This document shows, in pieces, positions 1 to 11,522 of a stretch of 64,000 bases of DNA (position 1 is the stretch's first letter; every line of letters begins with the position of its first letter). The translations under genes were made by a program, and so were the position numbers. Source of the DNA: Tricholoma matsutake (taxonomy: Eukaryota; Basidiomycota; Agaricomycetes; Agaricales; Tricholomataceae); the NCBI GenBank assembly GCA_026075535.2, contig AP026542.1, positions 3,596,001-3,660,000 of the forward strand, read 5' to 3'. The notes beneath the pieces were generated by a model that did not search any database, was not told the origin of the DNA, and saw only the letters and a list, made by a program, of their open reading frames with translations.

Positions 1-71
1 TACAACCCCCAAGTGGCTGTATCATCATTCCACCCACAATTCCACCAGCAATTGCATAATGAAAACCTATA

Positions 72-950
72 TGGACCCTCAGTGGCCATATCGTCGATCC
101 ATCCATGATTCGCCATGGAATCACATAGTTGCCGTCGTCCTCTTGATGACGCCGGTCCTTGCCAGAACAACAAAGTATACTGTTCTGCAAATGAAGGCAT
201 CAGCAAATGATGAGTGGTGCCTATGGCACCACCCCCCACAGTTTCCACAAGGGACTCACCTTATTCCCAGCAACCTACATGTTTTAGAACACATTTTGAA
301 CCTCACTATGGCCCCCAATTGGCCGTATCGTCATCCCACCCACAATTCTGGGAGGAATTGTGTATTTGTCGTCTTGATGGCATCAAGGTGGGACTGAACA
401 ACAGTAGACGTTGTTCTGTAAGTGAAAACATTGGTGAATGTTGGGCAGTGCACCCAGCACTGCCCCCAACTATACAGGTGATGAACTCACCTGTATTCCA
501 AGTTCTAACACATCCCCACACGCATTATGAATCCTCTTACGGGCCCCAAGTGGCTGTAAAGTCAATCCACCTGCAATTCCACAAGGATTTGCCTTGCCAG
601 TGTCTAGACAACGCCAGGCTTCCCCAAAACAACAAAGAAAAATGTTGTGCTGTAAGTGAAAACATCAGTAAACGACGAGTGGTGCCTACAGCACCACCCC
701 CTGCAGCTAAAGTGGACTACATACCTCATTTCCAGCCACCTACACATTCTAAAATGTGTATCGAACCTCAATACAGCCCACAAATGGCCGTATCCCCAAA
801 CCTCCCATGTTTCTGTCGACGAACACAGGATTGTATTGTTGAGGTGTTAAGACGGTGTCAGCATGATGCTGTATGCATGAAATGTTCGCTTGCAAACGTT
901 GTATCTAAAACAAAGTCAAAATCTTTGTTAGTAGGGCAACTGGACTGAGG
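72..950. repeat. Degenerate ~234-bp tandem repeat, about 3.7 units
   Basis: Four related units begin near 72, 307, 541 and 775, a spacing of 233-235 bp. Each starts with a form of CCCCAAGTGGCTGTA, continues into a CCACCCACAATTCCAC-like block, a GTTCTGTAAGTGAAAACAT-like block, and a dyad in which a six-base word is repeated inverted (TGGTGCCTATGGCACCA or CAGTGCACCCAGCACTG). A partial unit precedes position 72. Units differ by many substitutions, so the array is old. Confidence 0.7.
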
Positions 951-1236
951 CAAATTGCCATACTCACCTGGTATGGTCACCACTCCTTCCCACAGTGACG
1001 GGAGGCCAGAATGACTTTGCGAGAGACTTGGGGTGCACTACACCTCGAGAAAGAACAGTGCATGATGTACTTGTTGTCCACGTTATGGATTGAGCAAAAC
1101 TTGACGGTTACCCGTCAAGTTGAAATGTGTGACTTGTGTCATGTGTCACATCACCAAATGCGTCCAACACATGTATCCGACATAGTTCCAATGAACTATT
1201 TGCTTTTTCTTCTGGTAGTTCTTGGGGCTAGGATGC

Positions 1237-1500
1237 CCCAATCGTGCCCACTACCTGCAGGGTCAAGTAGTCTTTCCCATGCTGATTTCCTGGGTGTCAC
1301 TCAGCTTTTATCTTTTCCCTATCAATCACTTGTCAGTTCCCACTTGCCGGGTCAAGTGGTTATCCTCTTGCTGAGTTTCTCGGAGGTTACTCAGCCTTTC
1401 CCTTCCAAGTCCTGTGTGATTTCCACTGGCCAGGCCTGGTGGTTATCCCTTTCTGAGTTTCCAGTGTGTTACTCAGTCTCAATCTCCATTTCCTCATGCA
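1237..1500. repeat. Three degenerate ~90-100-bp tandem units
   Basis: Units start near 1237, 1338 and 1422. Each reads roughly CCACTTGCCGGGTCAAGTGG, then a CTGAGTTTC-like word, then GTTACTCAGCC. They lie inside the 3' internal part of the retrotransposon just before its polypurine tract. Confidence 0.55.
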
Positions 1501-1564
1501 TCCATGCTCGAGGTCTTCTTCCTATTTGTTAGCTTCACCCAGGGATGAAGCTAAAGTGGGAGAG

Positions 1565-1749
1565 TGTAGTGATCCTGGCCCCCCCAGGCTGGACTATTTG
1601 TATCTATTATATTACAATGCCGCTGGTTCCTATAAAAACCAGCGGATTACTAATTAGTTAGTAAGCTTAAACTGTTCACCCCCCATAATATACATTAGTC
1701 GTGCATTGTGGATCCATGAACTAAGCTGCCTCTCCCCCAACTCACTACA
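1565..1749 (+). repeat. 185-bp LTR (3' LTR), TGTAGTGA...TCACTACA ends
   Basis: The ends are perfect 8-bp inverted repeats, TGTAGTGA at 1565-1572 and TCACTACA at 1742-1749, with the TG...CA termini of integrase substrates. A TATA-like box (CCTATAAAAACC) lies near 1629-1640. The purine tract immediately upstream argues for a 3' LTR rather than a solo LTR. No second copy was found in the window. Confidence 0.7.
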
Positions 1750-1799
1750 TAATTGTATACAATACTAAAAAGAGAAAACCCCACCCCCACGCAAAACAT

Positions 1800-3005
1800 G
1801 GGGGAGGGGGTTGTGATGTGGGTGTCATCACCCTATTGTTGTTGTAGTCCCGTCGTGTCCTCCCCATCCTCCCTGCTGTCCTGTTGGCCCCACTGGCACA
1901 TTTTTGTCATCGTTGTTCCCCTCCTCTTCCCACTGTTGTGGTGGGTGCCTCTCCATCCTCATCCTTGTGCCTGTCATCTGGCCCTCCCCATTCTCATCTG
2001 CCTGTCCTGCTGTCTCGATGTTGTCATCCCACTCCCCGTCGTTGTCCTCCCCTCATCGGCCCGTGGTGGTGGTGGTGGTGGCAGCTCCTCGTTGCTGCTG
2101 CTGTTGCTGCTGCTCCCATTGCAGCTGGTGGTGGCTGGTTCATCTTCCCTGTCCCTGTCCCCATCCTCATCCCATCATTGCTCCCCATTTCCACCCCGTG
2201 AGCAGTTGCTCATGGCTGTAGTTGGGGGTGCTGCTGTCGTGGGCATATCATGGGTGTATGGTCTTGCTACCACCTAACCACCCCATGAGCAGGGGCTCAT
2301 GGCAGTGGTGAGGGTGGGTCAGAGGGCACCAGTCATTGTCATCAATGGTAAAATTACTACCTAAAGTCATTTCAGTTAGTAACAGGGAAATGAAAGGAAA
2401 AAAACTTACTGTGTATTCATTGGGGTGGTCATATCATTGTGAGATAAAACCTGTAAATAATAAGAATAAGAATAGAAGTAACTTTAATGAAGAAAACAAG
2501 AAAGGAACAGAAAGAAAAAATACCTGTGGCCCAAACAATGCGTATCTATGTGTCATTTGGGCCTGTGCCTTATCCTTGTATCCCATCCCATCCTATCCCC
2601 ATGTGCTGTTTGTTCATTCAGCATGGTGTGCCCCCAAATGATGTGTATCTACACATCATCAGATCCTGTGCCTTGTCCTCATCCTCCTATCCCGTCTCAT
2701 TGCTCCCCATTTCCACCCCATGAGCAGTTGCTCGCAGTGGCGGTTGGGGGTGCTGTGGTGCTGTGGTAGGGGTGGTGGTGGCCATCGTCATTGTCATCGT
2801 CGTGGTAGTTGCATCGTTGTAAGTTAAAACCTGTAAACAATGAAAATGAAGTTAGATGGATAAAGGAAAACAAAAGAACAACTTACCTGGGGCCCAAATG
2901 ATGATAAAAGTCGTTTGGGCCCATTTCATGCGCTTCATGTCACTGGAGTAGGACCTAAAAAACTGTTAGTTGTGAAAAAAGAAAGTAAAAATACTTACAA
3001 ATGAT
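1800..3005 (-). other. Repetitive low-complexity exon-intron locus 1
   Basis: Read on the minus strand this stretch alternates GC-rich low-complexity exon-like blocks with short A-rich introns that have good splice sites. Putative introns on plus coordinates are 2955-2998, 2831-2886, 2451-2523 and 2361-2409, with GTAAGT or GTATTT donors and CAG or TAG acceptors. Exon-like blocks repeat the same phrases, for example CTCCCCATTTCCACCCC followed by GAGCAGTTGCTC at 2178-2212 and 2702-2732. Several blocks end in a GGGCCCAAA/TTTGGGCCC hairpin immediately before the donor. Frames are biased to Pro, Ser, His and Thr, or to Gly and Asp, with no domain. A related locus lies at 27.5-28.6 kb. I cannot tell whether this is a real multi-exon gene or an expanding repeat that carries splice sites. 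Confidence 0.45.
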
Positions 3006-3622
3006 GATTTTGTCATCATTTCTCGTGATGATCGATATCCGGCATCTTCCATGGCTGGTGACTCAAATAACCGTGGATACCCATGACACCACCAAAATGG
3101 GTACAGTATGTCACAGGTCTGGCATTTTGGCAACCATACCCGTACCCATCAAACCTGTGGGCCACCTACTGCAGGTTTACCCATACCCATGCTACACCCT
3201 AGACGAACATAAAAAATAGGAGAAACACATGGGGCACCCCCTAGTCCCCTTACAAGGTAATGTTGTGCTGGACAATGTTTCACCATGATGGGTCATGTTG
3301 TTGATGTGAGACGAAGTAGATAGAATGAATGTTATAGAGTGCAAACTAGAAGCTACACAAGCACAAGAGTTGTGAAAAAGGAAGTGACAGTAAAATAAAG
3401 AAAACTCACCCAATGCACAAGAGTTGTCGGTAAAGGAAGCGACACAAATTCTCATGCAATGGGCAAGTTAGTAATCAACCAAGTGAGACATGTCATCATA
3501 ACAAGGACAACTGACAGAGCAGCCCTTGCACTGAGCACTATGACAGTAGGTTACCCATGAGCTCAGAAGCCCAAGAGGAAATGTGTGGCAGAGTAAGCAA
3601 GATGAGGCACCACATGGAGGGA
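3006..3622. other. Interval before the Copia element; no gene seen
   Basis: The stretch contains a few short CCCATACCC-like repeats near 3080-3190 and otherwise no domain-bearing frame or splice-ordered exons. Confidence 0.4.
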
Positions 3623-3627
3623 GGCTA

Positions 3628-3973
3628 TGTTGGAATCGCACCGTGAGTCCATAACGCTTTTGATGTGTTTGATGCGTGTGCTATTTTTAGCATTCCCTTT
3701 GATCCGTGTGGTCGGTTCATGTTTAAGTTTCCCCTTGTCTCTTTTCCTTTGACACACATCCTTTTGTTACGCATTACACGTATATATATCTTCAGTAGTT
3801 TACTTTATCACCTCAGTCACTTATCCAGAGACTGAGGTGAGCTATATTTACTATACATATTTATTGACGTGTACTTACTCTACTACAACAGTTGTTTATA
3901 CTAGGTATAGTACAGATTAATAGAGTCACTTATCCAGAGACTGAGTTGTTTATACTAGGATTTACTTTCTACA
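3628..3973 (+). repeat. Copia 5' LTR
   Basis: Begins TGTTGGAATC and ends TTCTACA. It contains a TATA-like run (GTATATATATC) near 3780. Two internal direct repeats, CACTTATCCAGAGACTGAG at about 3818 and 3927 and GTTGTTTATACTAGG at about 3891 and 3945, duplicate part of the downstream half. Confidence 0.95.
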
Positions 3974-4183
3974 GGTTATGGGCCATTCTTGTCATCTTTG
4001 AACAATGGGAGAAAGTATCCTAGCCACTTGATGTTCTGCTTCGTCATACCTTCTGATCCATTTCCCTGATCGTTTTTGATCTCGGATCAATTCCTTTGTC
4101 TTTCACGGACCCGGCTGCTCTACCATTGCATCTCTCTCATCTCCCTTTGCACACTCGTCGTCCACTGACCTCGGTTTTCTATC

Positions 4184-7100
4184 ATGGGTACCAATACTGT
4201 TGATCCCCCATCCGTTTCCCCTATCAAACTTTCTGTGCAATATACTGAGGAGAAGCTCGACAAACTTAAATCAAATTACAAAGAATGGTGCGAGGAGATT
4301 ATTATTGCTTTATCATTAAACGGCCTTTATGAGTATGTTATGGGTGGAATACCTGAGCCCACTTCTACCAAACTCCGAGCGCTTGCCAACTGGAAGGCGA
4401 ATTCCCACCTCGCGTATGCGTTTATCACATCCAGCGTCTCTCCGTCTGAGCATAAATTCCTGGACATTAAAGTAGGCCCTGATGCAAACTGGAAAATTCT
4501 CCAGGACCGTCACCAGAAGGAAGGCCCCGTTCGGCAGGTCCAACTCTTACAACAAGTGCTTTCCATCCAGTGTATGAAGGACACACCACTCCCCGAGACG
4601 GCAGAAAAGATTTGCGCATTAATTGAACGTGCTTTTGCCATGGGTGATATACAGGCCGATCTTCTTTGTTGCATCACTCTCCTTAATTCCCTTAGTGATA
4701 ATTTTCCACATGCTCGCTCCATTATTTCACGGGATATTGCTGCTTCTTCCCTCTCAGCTCCATATGGCTCAAAGGATATCAAATTATTTCTGGAGAACGA
4801 ACAATCACTACTTGAGAATGATCAGCGTGGTGGTTCCAAAAACCATGCCGCTTTTACCACACAGTCCAAATCTTCCAAGCTCCCTAATGCACCAATCTGC
4901 ACCAACACTAACTGTGGGAAACTTGGCCACATGAAACAATATTGCATTAAACCTGGCGGTAGTATGGCTGGGAAATCACTCAAGGAGTCGATGGCTGCTC
5001 GCAGGGCTGCCCGTGAGAAGAAATCCTTACCGGCTGGCACTACAAAGGTTCCTATTACCATGAAGGACATTAATGGTTGTGCCTTCACTGTCATGGTCGA
5101 CCCTGATATTCCTACCCCACCTGCACCGGAATTTGCCAGGCTTGCTCATGACCCGCTGCCTTTAGACCCTTCGGACGTGCTGGAATATGAAGGATGGGTT
5201 GCTGTGGAGGAGGAGCTCACCACTACAGTGGACTGGAAACACCATACATCACCCATCCCTGACAATGTGCTCACCATGGAACCCCTTTCACAGACTTGTC
5301 GCTCATGCATCACCTTAGATGCTCTCCCCTTTATTATTGACTCTGGGGCTACAGTACATATATCCCCTGACAAGTCTGACTTCCTCACCTTACGACCCAT
5401 TTCACCTCGCTCTGTCAGAGGTGTCGGTGGTTCATCTATTGATGCTGTCGGTGTTGGTGATATACAGCTAAGAATAGCCTGGGGCGCATCAATTATTTTA
5501 TGTAATGCCCTCTACATCCCAAAATCGGCAGTTCGGCTGATCTCAGTGGGCATGCTGGCTGACGACTCTAACGCTGTCGCACATTTTGACAGTAACACAT
5601 GCTGGTTCACTGATAAATCCTCCGGGGCCTTCATAGCTCATGGATTGCGCATATCTAGAAAGCTTTACACACTCAACATTGCATCGGCCCAGGCTGATCA
5701 CAAGCTAACAGTTCACAATACCCCTACTCTCGAGACATGGCATCATTGTCTGGGTCATGCAAATTACCAGGCACTCTGGGATATGGCCAAGAAGGGCGCT
5801 TTCACTGGTGTGCCGCTCGCTTCATTGCAAAAATTACCTAAATGTGATTCCTGTGTCCTTGGCAAGCAGACCAAGTCTCCAGTCCCCAAGAAACATCAGG
5901 AGGGACCAGGCCATAAGGCGACAAGGAAGCTGGAAAAGATGTGGGTGGATCTATCTGGACCACATTCAGTAATGTTGCGTGCGGGGAACCATTATATCAT
6001 GGATATAGTAGACAACTACACCTCATTCCCATGGTCTATACCATTGCAAAATAAAGATGATGCTTTCACAGAACTTAAAGCTTGGGAACTTGCCTGGGAG
6101 AATGAAACCAGCCTCAAAGTCGGGACCTATATCACCAATAACGGTGAACTTAAATTGCATGAAATGAAGGAGTGGTTGAAGACTCGTGGTATTGATCAGC
6201 GTTTCACGGCACCTCACACCTCGGCTCACATAGGCCGTGTTGAGCGAATGCATAGGACGCTTATGGCTAAAGTGCACACTATGCAAATATATGCTTGGTC
6301 TGCCAGCTTATTTGTGGGACGAGTTCTACCTCACAGCTGCCCACTTGCATGCCAAGACTACGACCCATTCACTAGCAAGCCTAACACCTTGGGAATTATG
6401 GTATGAGAGAAAACCTGATTATTCTTATCTTCGGGAGATAGGTTGCAGGGTGTTTGTGCTTATCCCAGGAAAGGATAATCCCAAGATACTTGAACGATCC
6501 ATCGAATGCGTCTTGATAGGCTATGAGCCAAAATCAAAAGCATATCACTGTTATAACCGTGCAATGCGTAAGGTTCATATTTCATATCATGTCCGCTTTC
6601 TTGAGAGCCATGAAGGCTATTCACCACCTTCAATTGATGAATTAGGAGAGGATGATAATATTGGGTCCAGTGATAGTCTACCCACATTCCTTGGTCCTAT
6701 TTTACAGCAAGACAATGATGTTGAGTCTTCTCATGAATTCACTCTCCCTGATGCGCCCTCTAATAGTTTCACGACACTGCCACCGCCACCCGTCGCCCAG
6801 CCTATTCGTTGATCTACCCGTGTTCTAATACCCACAGACAAAAACCCCAATGGTGGCCCTGCTATTACTAGAACAGTGGCTGCAGTGCAAGAATCATTGG
6901 AGAGCGCTGCGCGTGTAAAGGAGGTGCGGCGGGAGCGTCGGGCTGCTATTGTGGCTGCACAATTGGATCACATTACGGATCAATCCTCCGATCATGATCG
7001 TGATGACATGGAAGAACTCCAACAATCATTTCATAATCTTGATTTGGGCGATCAAGTGCATCAATTTCAGGCCCTGATCTCGGAAATGGTAGATTTTGAT

Positions 7101-8699
7101 CCGGAGTCACTTCAATTTGAGGATGAGCCAAAAACATGGGATGAAGCCAGAAGATCTGTTGATGCAACGCGATGGGAGCATGGATATCTGGAGGAATTGA
7201 ACTCATTGAAAGAAATGGGGGTATACAAACTAATACCTAGGTCAGAGGTTCCACTAGGGAAATGTATTAGGCGTGGGAGACTGATTTTCCACATTAAGCG
7301 CAATGAGGCGGGTACCCCTATTAGATGGAAGGTACACCTAGTCTTCAGAGGAAATGAACAAATTTATGGCAGGGACTACACCAAAACTACCTCACCGACT
7401 GCGTGCATGGAATCATGGTGGATTCTCTTACACATAGCCGCCTCACTTGGCTGGGACGCACAACAGGTTGACATAAAGACGGCCTTTCTTTATGGCTTAC
7501 TTCCGGACAATGAAATTCAATATATGCAGCAGCCTGCTGGTTTCGAGGAGCAGGGCAAGGAGGACTGGGTTTGGCAACTACAGCATGGCTTATATGGTAT
7601 GAAACAGAGTGGGCGCATTTGGAATCAGACCCTTAACATGCAGATGCTAAATTGGGGATTCACCCGCCTCTCGTGCGAGTCCTGTATCTATTACCGTAAA
7701 ACTGACACTGGTACAATTATCGCTGCTGTCCATGTCGACGACTATCTAACCATCGCCAACCCCAAGGATGAAAACGAGCACTTCAAGAACCAGATGCGCG
7801 AAGTATGGACTATCTCCAAATTGGGGATGGCACATTTTATTATGGGTATTGCTGTCTCATGGGACCGAGACATGCGTACTGTTGCACTTTCACAGACCGC
7901 TCTTATTGACAAAATAGTGGAACAGTTTGGTCAGAAAGAAGCACACCCCGTTTCTGCCCCATTGGACCCTGGTTCAAAACTACGGCGCTCCAATCTGCAA
8001 TGTATGTCCCAGGATGCCAGGAACGCCCTGGCCAAGCTTCCCTACCGCTCTCTTGTTGGATGCTTATTGTACTTGGCAATATCTACACGTCCTGACATTT
8101 CTTATGCAGTACAACAGCTCTCTCAATACCTTGATTCATACTCCTTAGAACACTGGAGTGCTGCTATACGGCTAGTACGTTATCTAAAGGGAACTAGGGA
8201 CTTCAAGCTTTATCTGGGCGGACAGAACCCCATTCTCCTGCATGCCTATAGTGACTCCGACTGGGCTAATTGCCATGACACTCGTCGCAGTGTTGGGGGA
8301 TACATGTGCTCTCTTGGCTCAGGCGCAGTGTCTTGGGCAGCATGTAAACAGAAGGTAGTGGCAGCTTCCACCTGTGAAGCAGAATACATAGCAGTGTTTG
8401 AGACCGCAAAGGAATGCGTCTGGTTGCGTATGATACTACGCGCTATTGATTTTCATCAAAACTTGCCTACTACCATCCTCTGCGACAACAACGCTACGAA
8501 GACTTTATCCGAGGACCCATTACTTCATTCACGCGTTAAGCACATCGACATCAAATATCATTTCCTACGCAAGCGTGTACAGTCGGGTGACCTAGCTATC
8601 ACTTACATCCACACCCGTGACAATGTAGCCGACATGTTTACTAAAGCCCTGGAACCTAAACATTTTGCCATCCTTCGTGCATCTCTTGGCCTTCATTAG
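4184..8699 (+). pseudogene. Copia gag-pol polyprotein, interrupted by a frameshift and a TGA
   Basis: The first frame (4184-6406) starts at ATG 4184. It has a gag domain, a CX4CX4HX4C zinc knuckle near residues 239-254, the protease motif DSGATVHIS near residue 387, a GAG-pre-integrase HHCC region and an integrase core. The same CX4C knuckle spacing is conserved in the gag fragment at 33 kb. Near 6285-6297 the reading shifts to another frame, which continues the integrase C-terminus and ends at TGA 6810-6812. The same frame then reopens through reverse transcriptase (HVDDYLTIA active site near 7729-7755) and RNase H (SDSDW, CEAEY and CDNN motifs), ending at 8699. One integrase catalytic Asp appears to be Asn (6137-6139). 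Copia elements normally carry a single gag-pol frame, so this copy is disabled. Confidence 0.9.
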
Positions 8700-8742
8700 T
8701 GGGATTCCATGCGAGGAGGAGTGTATTCACAGTGAGGAGGAG

Positions 8743-9088
8743 TGTTGGAATCGCACCGTGAGTCCATAACGCTTTTGATGTGTTTGATGTGTGTGCTATT
8801 TTTAGCATTCCCTTTGATCTGCATGGTTGGTTCGTGTTTAAGTTTCCCCTTGTCTCTTTTCCTTTGACACACATCCTTTTGTTACGCATTACACATATAT
8901 ATATCTTCAGTAGTTTACTTTATCACCTCAGTCACTTATCCAGAGACTGAGGTGAGCTATATTTACTATACATATTTATTGACATGTACTTACTCTACTA
9001 CAACAGTTGTTTATACTAGGTATAGTACAGATTAATAGAGTCACTTATCCAGAGACTGAGTTGTTTATACTAGGATTTACTTTCTACA
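8743..9088 (+). repeat. Copia 3' LTR
   Basis: Same length as the 5' LTR, with eight substitutions, all of them transitions explainable at CpG sites. The polypurine tract and LTR start are partly duplicated just upstream: GAGGAGGAGTGT occurs at 8713-8724 and GAGGAGGAGTGTT again at 8734-8746. Confidence 0.95.
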
Positions 9089-9175
9089 GGCTATGTTGTC
9101 AGGATCCCTCACAGTGATTAGCCTTGTGTAAACACAACCAAATAAAGATATTTCTAATGTAATATGTAAAAGCCT

Positions 9176-9390
9176 CACAGCTGGGGCTGGCCTGTGTTTC
9201 CCATGAAAACACAGGCCTCGGAAACGTGTTTTGTGACTTTGATGTGTGTTTCCTTGAGAAACACCTTATGTAAGCACTGCCAAAAAGGTGATTACATAAT
9301 GGTTATCCCAAGGAAACATGGATTAGAAGTCACAAAACATGTTTCCGAGACCTGTGTTTTGCATGGAAACACAGGTCAGCCCCAGCTGTG
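9176..9390. mobile_element. MITE with ~60-bp terminal inverted repeats, CACAG ends
   Basis: The first ~60 bases (CACAGCTGGGGCTGGCCTGT...) are repeated inverted at the end (...CCCCAGCTGTG) with only a few mismatches. A 3-bp direct repeat CCT flanks it (9173-9175 and 9391-9393). CAC-starting ends with a 3-bp duplication are the pattern of CACTA (CMC) transposons. It has no coding capacity. Assignment to CACTA is by these ends only. Confidence 0.8.
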
Positions 9391-9393
9391 CCT

Positions 9394-11522
9394 ACTGATC
9401 AAACATTGTTGCCAGTCTCTCTGGCACATGTCTGTGTGAAGTATATGCCCTTGAACTGAAGCATTTGACCTGAAAAGACCAGAGCAGTATGCATCCATCC
9501 ATCTGATCATGTGAAGCTCCCACTTTCATATGGTTTTTATATCCACTGATGCAAGTGCAGCCAGAAGATTTTCTTGGAGGGTTGCAAAAGTGTAATTGCG
9601 ATTCTCCCGAAGTCATCGCTAATCCAGATTTACAGGTATTTCCTACAGGGCAGTAGGTAAAGACATTAGAAACTTGATATTGGAATGATTTCTGAGCGGG
9701 GTTTTGGCGGAACACAAAATATATTTGTTGTTGACCGACCAATTTGGCCACTGCATAAAAAAGTAGCGGTGACTATGCCTGGTGCATCATATGAATAGAC
9801 AGGTCGTTGAGGACCAGCTTGCAGTTGTTGCCAGAGTATCATCACCATCATATCATGTTCAGAGTGATCTTGGTCATCGTCGATCTGACTCGATCATGAT
9901 CAATGGATCGGGAGATGGGTATACTTTGTGATGCTCCCACGTGCGTCACGAGCATATGATTCCCTATGATTTCCGGAGGGAAGCATTCGAACGAGGGGAA
10001 GGAGGTTCAACGCCGTCCAACACTATACTTACCAATGGTACCATTGACAGATGCGCCCGCCGTGAAGATGATGAGGAACCTGTGGAGATTGAGGTAAAGT
10101 AGGGTAAAATGCGTATACCCTTATAGCAGCGATTTCAGTATCCGAGCCGAGACATCCAAAAACGCTATTCGAGAAGGGGTAATCACCATGCGATTTCAAT
10201 ATGGGTGGTGTTAGCCCACTGTACATTGCACGTGGGTCCAAACTCAAGATAGAGACTGGAGAGAAAGCAGTGAGAAAGCCCAATCGCAGCGTTAGTGACT
10301 CCGAACTCCGGCGGTGGCTCGCCCCGTAACGGTGAGAATATTATGATTCTGAGCGGTGGAGAATGCGCATTGCTCTTGCATTGTTCTGCAGAGCGCACGA
10401 CACGCTCAGGGAGACACGGGCACTGAGCCTAACCGAGGGAGCCATCAAACCTGCGATCGAGTATATTATCATATCAGGACGGAAGCTGTCAACAGAGGCG
10501 TCGTAAGTGTGTCGTAACGCCAGTTGAGCGTCAGGTGTGAATGGGATCTCCAAGTAGATCTGTATTACTGATGCGCGATCGCACGACTTTCCATCATGAG
10601 ACTGCAAATGGACGGTCTCACTTCGCGAAGTGTGGGGATATCACTAGGATAGTAGAGTGTCCGATACTGAGCTGTCCATGTGCACCGGGTTTGGGGTAGC
10701 TGTGAGCGTGTCTCCTGCGGTCGAATGGCGGTTAGGTATAGACAGACAAATGTACCAACGTCAATAAACAGGGACCGGATGGACGGATGACTGTTGGATG
10801 TTGATGTAACGCATCAAACGAAATCACCAGACTGAGATCGTTGTTGGGACGATAAGTCGGCCATGTCGCTGATATGTCAGAATATGTCGCATCAACAACC
10901 AGATACTTATATCATCCAAGTTTGCGAATGGGCCCGGGATGCACCGAATATGCCAAAAGGTTTGAAAAGACCACGTATATGGAGTGCCACGCTGCGTCCC
11001 ATTTGCGTGGAAAGACGAGGTTACACAGTCGAGAGAGAGAAGCCTGACGATCTTCCGGAGGACCCTAATATGCTATTTTAGGGATTGAGACCCTTGATAC
11101 TAACAATATAGCAACCCTAAACAGCGGCAAGAACTCAGGCCGTCGTGGAGAATATGGCAGTTGTGACTGGATTGTATGAGACAGGTGATAGAGGGTTTTG
11201 TGAATCTGATAACGATTTGGACAGCCACATGCATTGCACCATTTGTCCGTTTGTTTATATCGCTTGTTCTTGCTGCTCGTCCCCTATGACCTGGACGTCC
11301 CACTCTCGCTGTTTCTGCATTGACGTTCGCTAAATAGCACCTATTTCGTATCTAGAGAAGGTGGTAAGTCGGTTTTTACCCTTTTAAACACGTTTGATTC
11401 AACTACAATAGTAAAAAGTCGCGGGTTGATTGGGGAAGTACACCATTATATATATATATTCCACGACAAAGCAACTCTATCCTTTCATTCGCATAAGTAA
11501 ATTTCAAAAAGACGACAAATCC
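9394..11522. other. Intergenic region with a weak minus-strand coding candidate
   Basis: Minus-strand frames at 9392-9851 and 10029-10607 are open for 60-119 codons, and a GTAAGT donor lies at about 10026-10031 (minus). I could not connect them into one protein or recognise a domain. They could be an unrecognised or decayed gene. 10650-11400 shows nothing. An A/T run (about 11448-11460) and the Bem2-like start follow. Confidence 0.3.

Larger units (their letters stand above)
1..1749 (+). mobile_element. 3' end of an LTR retrotransposon (internal region plus 3' LTR)
   Basis: The piece ends in a 185-bp LTR at 1565-1749 that is preceded directly by a purine-rich tract (1553-1564, AAAGTGGGAGAG), as expected for a polypurine tract and 3' LTR. 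The upstream 1.5 kb would then be the non-coding 3' internal part of the element; its 5' half and 5' LTR lie outside the window. No reverse transcriptase, integrase or chromodomain motif is visible, so the superfamily cannot be assigned. Long open frames cross this stretch (214-948, 1011-1532), but they run through degenerate tandem repeats and show no recognisable domain. Confidence 0.55.
3628..9088 (+). mobile_element. Complete Ty1/Copia LTR retrotransposon, 5461 bp, coding region broken
   Basis: Two 346-bp LTRs (3628-3973 and 8743-9088) flank gag-protease-integrase-RT-RNase H in Copia order. A perfect 5-bp target duplication GGCTA lies at 3623-3627 and 9089-9093. The primer-binding region starts at 3974 (GGTTATGGGCC) and the polypurine tract is GAGGAGGAG just before 8743. 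The LTRs differ at only eight positions, so the insertion is fairly recent. A frameshift and an in-frame TGA interrupt pol, so this copy is probably not autonomous. A related, truncated gag lies on the minus strand at 32.6-33.9 kb, and a related LTR remnant at 41.6 kb. Confidence 0.95.

Noticed and set aside
214..948. 244-codon plus frame taken as a gene
   Set aside because: It spans degenerate 234-bp tandem repeats inside a retrotransposon and has no domain; length alone is not evidence.
1011..1532. 173-codon plus frame near the LT retrotransposon 3' end
   Set aside because: It crosses three ~90-bp repeats just before a polypurine tract; no homology is recognised.
1753..2277. Plus-strand Pro/Ser/Leu-rich frame
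   Set aside because: Low-complexity readings are open in several frames, and the splice signals point to the minus strand.
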